A stretch of 64,000 nucleotides of DNA from Apostichopus japonicus (lineage: Eukaryota > Echinodermata > Holothuroidea > Aspidochirotida > Stichopodidae). The translations under genes and the position numbers were made by a program. The notes beneath the pieces are model-generated. The model ran no database searches. It was not told where the DNA came from and was given only the letters and a program-made list of their open reading frames with translations. The stretch lies in contig NC_092571.1 of assembly GCF_037975245.1 (NCBI RefSeq), forward strand, positions 13,885,417 through 13,949,416. The letters run 5' to 3'. Positions 59,096 to 64,000 of the stretch are shown here, piece after piece. Within the stretch, counting starts at the first letter, position 1. Each line of letters starts with the position of its first letter.

Positions 59096-60578
59096 GTAAA
59101 GTTACCAAAAACTATCGGTTCAAAACCAATGGGTGTACCATATTACGTAAATACGTTAAATGAGAATATCAGCATATAGGCAGGGGGCTTGGCCTCGTAG
59201 GCGTTGTAATAATTCTGCCCAAAGTCGTTCAAGGGGAATACATTTCGGATATTGATGATTGAGCATTGTTCCTTAGATCTGAAAAGTATTAGAGTGATCC
59301 CCTTAATTACGTACATAACATAGTTTTCTATTATTTTCTATTTTATTTTCTAACTCTTCCTTATCTTTTCTTGTTCTGTTCCTCTTGTATTTTTTCTGGC
59401 TCTCTATAGCCTGGTTTGCATGGATGTAGGTGATAGGTTGGGTGGACGGGGCGAGGTCATATTTGCATTCAAAGAATTTGTGTTTCTTCTTTCTCTTTGA
59501 TTCTCCTCTCTTATATGCTCTCTCTGGACTTCTACTCAACATGTTTCCTTTAACTTTCTCAGCAGCCCTAGTCACTTCAATCAATTAGCATATTGTTTGA
59601 TTTACCTTGCATAATTTTATTCATTCTATTTATCTATTCGCCGTCCAATTGTTCTTACTCTTTGAACCAACTATACTTTCTATTCATTTTACGCAACTAA
59701 GAACCTTGGCGGTTGAAGGGACTAGTCTATTCAGCCACCGCCACAGACGATATGTCTGGGACGCAAAAAACACATTCCATACTTGTCTTACGTTTTTGGG
59801 AGATTATCTCAGCACCAGAGAACGTCATAAAAAGATGTTACCAGGCGATGGAAGCATTGCCAAAGACCTTTATATTCGTTTATTATAGATACAAAGCATT
59901 GCAAGTGCCCTCGATGTTTACATTGTGAACTTCTTAAAAGAAGATCTATGAAACTGAGCTGGCGCCCTCACTTCAAGAGAAAGTTATCTCTTGCTTCTAA
60001 ATGAGTCTTTGAGCTCCTACATGTGCAAATGCTGCTTGTATTTTGTCATTAACATAACGTCATTTGGGTTATTCTTTCAAAGTTAATTAAAGATAGTCTT
60101 CACGTATACAAACAGGTACATAATATTTGTGAACATATAAGTAACACGCTCTCCTTACCATTGGCTAATCTTAAAATAATATGTGTATTTTAAGACATTG
60201 ATTATACACGTTGTCGATTAATATAATTATTATGGCTTTTAAATACCTCATAGTTGTTAATGGGTAGATATAATGCACAAATTCTACGACATGTTTCACG
60301 GTATCTATTAAATCTCTTTTAATAAAAGGATATATATTATTTCTTGCTTCATCGAGTTATACGACTTATTGTATGTTGTGTAAAACATGGAATGCTAGCC
60401 CCTCCTATATTTCCTACTTTAACCAACTTCTATCTTCCATTTCGTTTATTTGATCGTTTTATACCATCTTAAAAGAATATTAATAATGTCTTAACGTCGC
60501 TAACTTTAAGCAATATTGTTATTTTACAACAGTCACGTCGTCAACAATTCTTGCTCTTTTACAACGTTCTTATTTTCA
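59096..60578. other. No supported feature
   Basis: AT-rich sequence between the LINE remnant and the duplicated segment. A 93-codon basic minus-strand frame (59303-59584) has no recognisable domain or splice context. Confidence 0.45.
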
Positions 60579-63500
60579 AAGTTGGTCAGCCAGTTGAATT
60601 GGCCCTCTCATGTGTTATAATATCACTTTCAACCCCAACATCATCTCTCAAGAAAAGCTGCTGTCTCACAAAGATTGTTTCATTTCATGTTCCCGTGTGC
60701 CTCGTAAGCGATACCAAGCTATTAATTGGGGCGAATCCATGTTGTTTTTTAAGGAAAGGGATTGCCCTTCGGTCGATGCCTCCCATGTAGGCGGTGGTTA
60801 TGTTGGCAGCATCCTTATGGAAAATTGTGCAATCTGAGGAATTTGTAAACTATAAATTGGATTTGATATTAAGTCTAAGCACAATTGTGCTACTTTTAAA
60901 TGTTGATGTTAGGTTAAAATGAGGGAAGTGGTGAACACCCCCACTCATGAATCAGCTGCTGTGATAACAATATCCACTGAGATCGACATAGAACTTAAAC
61001 TAGAGCAAGTCTTCTACAGTTCTTGACTCTTAAGTAAGCTCACCGATGCCATATTGCCGATCCCGAAGAGAGATGATGAATGCTTCAACGAGAAAAAAGA
61101 AAGAAAGATATATCACTAATAGTTCGATGAGCAGTAACATGATTAAAGTTCTTCGAGATGAAACACAGTTAGATCGCTTATCAAACAGTACGAAGTGCTT
61201 GTTCATCTCACCCGTTACATTTCTTTGAATACAAAATATGTGACACTGTAACACCAACATGAATACATTTCCTGTTCATTACGCCTTTATTGAACATGCT
61301 TTGATCATGTTCATGAAGTGTTTGCGTGTGAGTTTCCCTCGCTCTCTCCTTTGAATAAATGATATATGTATTTAAATGATTAGACTATATATTATTACCT
61401 ATATTGTTCTAATATGGTGTAAATATTGTGATACAAAAGACAGCTCGTAGAACCTAAGCCAACCATTTCAAGTGAATTAGATGTATTCATTTCCAATTCT
61501 CTCAATCCGCTGAATTTATAAGCGTCATTAAACTTGGGAAATGGACAAACCACAAATCACAGAGACTGCTGTGTAAGTTTAATAGATACATACAAAATAT
61601 ATAAAGACCAGAAATGTAAGATAAAGATGAGTAGGATGTAACGGAGACTCACGTTTGAAGCATTTAATATCAGCGTAGCCAGGGGATGGCGTTTGGGCCG
61701 GAGGGTTGGTGAGCCTGTAGGCGGACCGTATATTGTGTGTCAACGTGGGGATGTATGTCGTCGTGGCTGTGCGTGTCATGTAAAAAAAGAGAACATAATA
61801 TTATACATATTCTTCTGATTACACATGTGTTGGTTGACTGTAGACTACCTAGATGTACACCCTCATATAGTATTACAGTCATTATATTTATTACTCCCTT
61901 TTTACTCCACTTCAATGGAAAAAATAAAGTGCGTAGAATTGTGAAGAAACGTTCGTTCTTTTCTTTTCGCGATAAATTCACCAAAATTGCTGTGTATTTC
62001 AGTTCAATGAAATCATAAATAACAAAACAAAAGCAAGTAGGATGCTTGATATTTGTGCTTTAATCTGTCACGGTTTTGTAGTCTGACTTTTTACCTGAAG
62101 ATCCTCTCACTGAGATTTGAAGTTTATCTTATCTGTCAACCACCGTAAGTTAACTTTTATTTAAAGTAGATTCTTAAAACCGTAGCTATTCCAGGTAAAA
62201 AGAGGCATTTTGGTTAGCACATAGTCATATGCTAGGGTGAATAAGTGCTATACGGCGGATATCAGAGGACTCTTACGGCGAGTAACCTGTACACTTTACC
62301 AATGAGAAGATTGTCTTTGTTATAACTTGAATAAAATGAGTGTTGAAGGTACCACGAGGTTAGTTCACGAGAGGTCCGCGAAGTGCCCGATGAAATATGA
62401 ATCTAGAGTCAAGGGAATCGGTGATACGGAGAATTGATATAAGATGAGTTCTACCGCTGGTAGTTGGGTCATGCTTTTGAAAGCTGTAAATAATGCGCCT
62501 ACCGCATACTGATCATCTGTAAAATTAATTTAACTAATGTAAACACCATTATGAAACAATGCATAGAGATTGACAAATACTAAGCAATCTATCCAGACCA
62601 CAATACGCCACATGAATTTGAATCACAAATACAAAAAACAATATGATAAAAGCAAAACCCAAATAACTAATTATGAACGCAAACAGTGCTAAAACATAAA
62701 ATAATGAATTTTACTTGGTTACAGCGTAAACTAGTTCTCTAAAACATGACATCACATTGTCCCAAACACCAGTAGGAAGAGATCCACAACCTCTTAAACA
62801 CCTATAATATATCTTGAGTCAATAAAAAAAAAAACTAATATCACAAAATCAGAAAGCACTCATCCAAAAGGATATGTACAAAACCGAGGAAAGAAGTAAC
62901 GGCACATCTGGAATCGTAAAGAATACTCATTCTGTCCTACGGAATAATCAATTATTTGAAATCTCTTTGACCTTAACGGCTAGCCAGACGATAACAAGAA
63001 AGGTCTCTTAAAGCAAAATATGATCAGAAATGATGATAAAAGAAACACATTGAACACCAAACGATTGTCTATAGAGTCTAGCACAAATACTAAAAATGAT
63101 AGTTCCAGAACCACAGAGACGTTTACAAACCCTTAACTATAATATACATAACGACGGAAAATACTTGTAATTGTCAAATGTCAGTATTCTACCATAAGGA
63201 TCGGTTTGTAAAGGTATATTATATAATAAATGCTATCATTTTCTCTTCTCTGAATATCTTGTCATATGATACACTTAATTTTGAAATGGTGGTTGCCATT
63301 CGTTTTCATTTAACAATTTAAGTATTTGTTCAGCATAGTTATAGTTTTGTCTTTTATATTCGATTCAATGATTAAAAAGTCAGGTGAATATTCATTGTTT
63401 CTTTTTCGAATATTGTTTGATCTTGTGTAGAATAAATGAAGGAAGTGATTTCATTTCTTGATCGAAACAGTTTGGGGTAACTTGTTTTCGTAGGAAAGGT

Positions 63501-64000
63501 AATATAGACACCTAATCTGCTTCCTGGTTTTACTTTCATAATTCAGAGAACACTCATTTTAAATATATTGAAAGTATTTTTTTTAACGAAGATGACACAT
63601 AATCACATTTGGTGTCATTAATACTTTCACTTACCCAGGAAATCATATACTAATAACTGTAAAGAAGTTTAATTTTACTTTCCCCTCCGTTAATGAATGA
63701 TCAATATTGTCTTGTTTTGTTAGAGTACATGACGCTGGCGTTCATTGACATACTCTTACCTGATTTCTTTATCAAGCAAGTCGAAAGTCCATTAAACATG
63801 ACATTATTTCTTGTGAACCACTGTTACATCAGAGAGGTGTCTACAATACACCCTTAGTTCAATTAAATCAGTAAAACAATATTTTGAAACTTCTTGACGC
63901 CTGTTTCTCACTTTCAGCTAACGCAGCTGTTTGGGCTAACCAAAGGTAATAACAAGATCCAAACATACACGTATTATTTGATACCACTTTACAGATTTTA
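60579..64000. repeat. Duplicated segment, right copy (paired with 489-3400)
   Basis: Homologous to the left end in the same orientation and running off the window. A repeat-derived insertion of about 0.8 kb (about 61.4-62.3 kb, with AGCGTAGCCAGGGG at 61672-61685) is absent from the left copy. The left part (60579-60800) matches the putative exon at 488-694 but carries frameshifts. Confidence 0.8.
61044..61176 (-). CDS. Conserved hydrophobic (membrane-segment) exon, copy 2
   Basis: This 133-nt exon has donor GTGAGC and acceptor GTTTGATAAG. It encodes RSNCVSSRRTLI, MLLLIELLVIYLSFFFLVEA and FIISLRDRQYGI. It differs from the copy at 829-955 by a 6-nt insertion that keeps the frame. It probably belongs to another receptor gene whose Ig exons lie beyond the right edge. 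The following exon looks broken in this copy. Confidence 0.5.

Noticed and set aside
59303-59584. 93-codon basic minus-strand frame
   Set aside because: The sequence is A-rich and charged, with no domain, paralogue or exon signals.

Overview
The window looks like accessory, repeat-rich nuclear DNA from a marine invertebrate. The signs are AT-rich intergenic sequence, GT-AG introns with split codons, several classes of decayed transposon, LINE fragments, a tRNA-derived SINE and satellite arrays. The secreted or membrane Ig-like gene family and the transposon mix suggest a deuterostome such as an echinoderm, perhaps a sea cucumber. That assignment is inference and not secure. No bacterial operons, rRNA or CRISPR were seen.

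Host genes. The main host content is a minus-strand cluster of related Ig-like receptor loci. They lie at 56.7-57.2 kb (signal peptide plus Ig1), 54.1-55.0 kb (signal peptide, Ig1 and Ig2, with two frameshifts), 46.0-46.5 kb (5'-truncated Ig2 fragment) and 12.3-13.1 kb (two intact Ig domains). A transmembrane exon at 7567-7651 is in splice phase with the 12.3 kb Ig exon. A second hydrophobic exon (829-955) recurs at 61044-61176, inside a block of at least 3 kb that is repeated about 60 kb away. This suggests the cluster grew by large tandem duplication. A small unrelated gene of unknown function has two well-formed 3' exons at 19133-19275 and 18278-18342.

Mobile elements, left to right. (1) The 5' end and ORF1 start of a Tx1/L1-like LINE (1-487, minus). 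(2) A decayed copy of the same kind (8.64-11.48 kb, plus) inside an Ig-gene intron. (3) A 5.3 kb DNA transposon with 26-bp perfect terminal inverted repeats (28.17-33.43 kb), subterminal arrays of GTGATGTCCGAAAC, a nested hAT-like MITE and a tRNA-SINE. (4) A THAP-domain exon between inverted repeats (34.5-35.8 kb). (5) A broken, intron-containing transposase gene (35.96-43.18 kb, plus), whose introns hold an 890-bp-arm palindrome and other nested duplications. (6) GGCGTAGCC-type dispersed repeats (46.5-48.8 kb). (7) Two 3' LINE fragments (50.5-52.6 kb, minus). (8) An internally deleted LINE (58.6-59.1 kb, plus).

Tandem repeats. Two satellites 28 kb apart (13.84-15.36 kb and 43.30-44.04 kb) have different repeat units but share almost the same 20-bp palindromic core (GGGGCGTAC..GTACGCCCC type). 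Other arrays are a diverged repeat at 3.7-6.7 kb, a 120-bp-period minisatellite at 23.6-23.9 kb, a long (TA)n tract at 22.1 kb and a 165-bp purine tract at 46.9 kb.

Long stretches between these hold no gene I can support. I could not compute identities or search databases, so family names rest on motifs read by eye.
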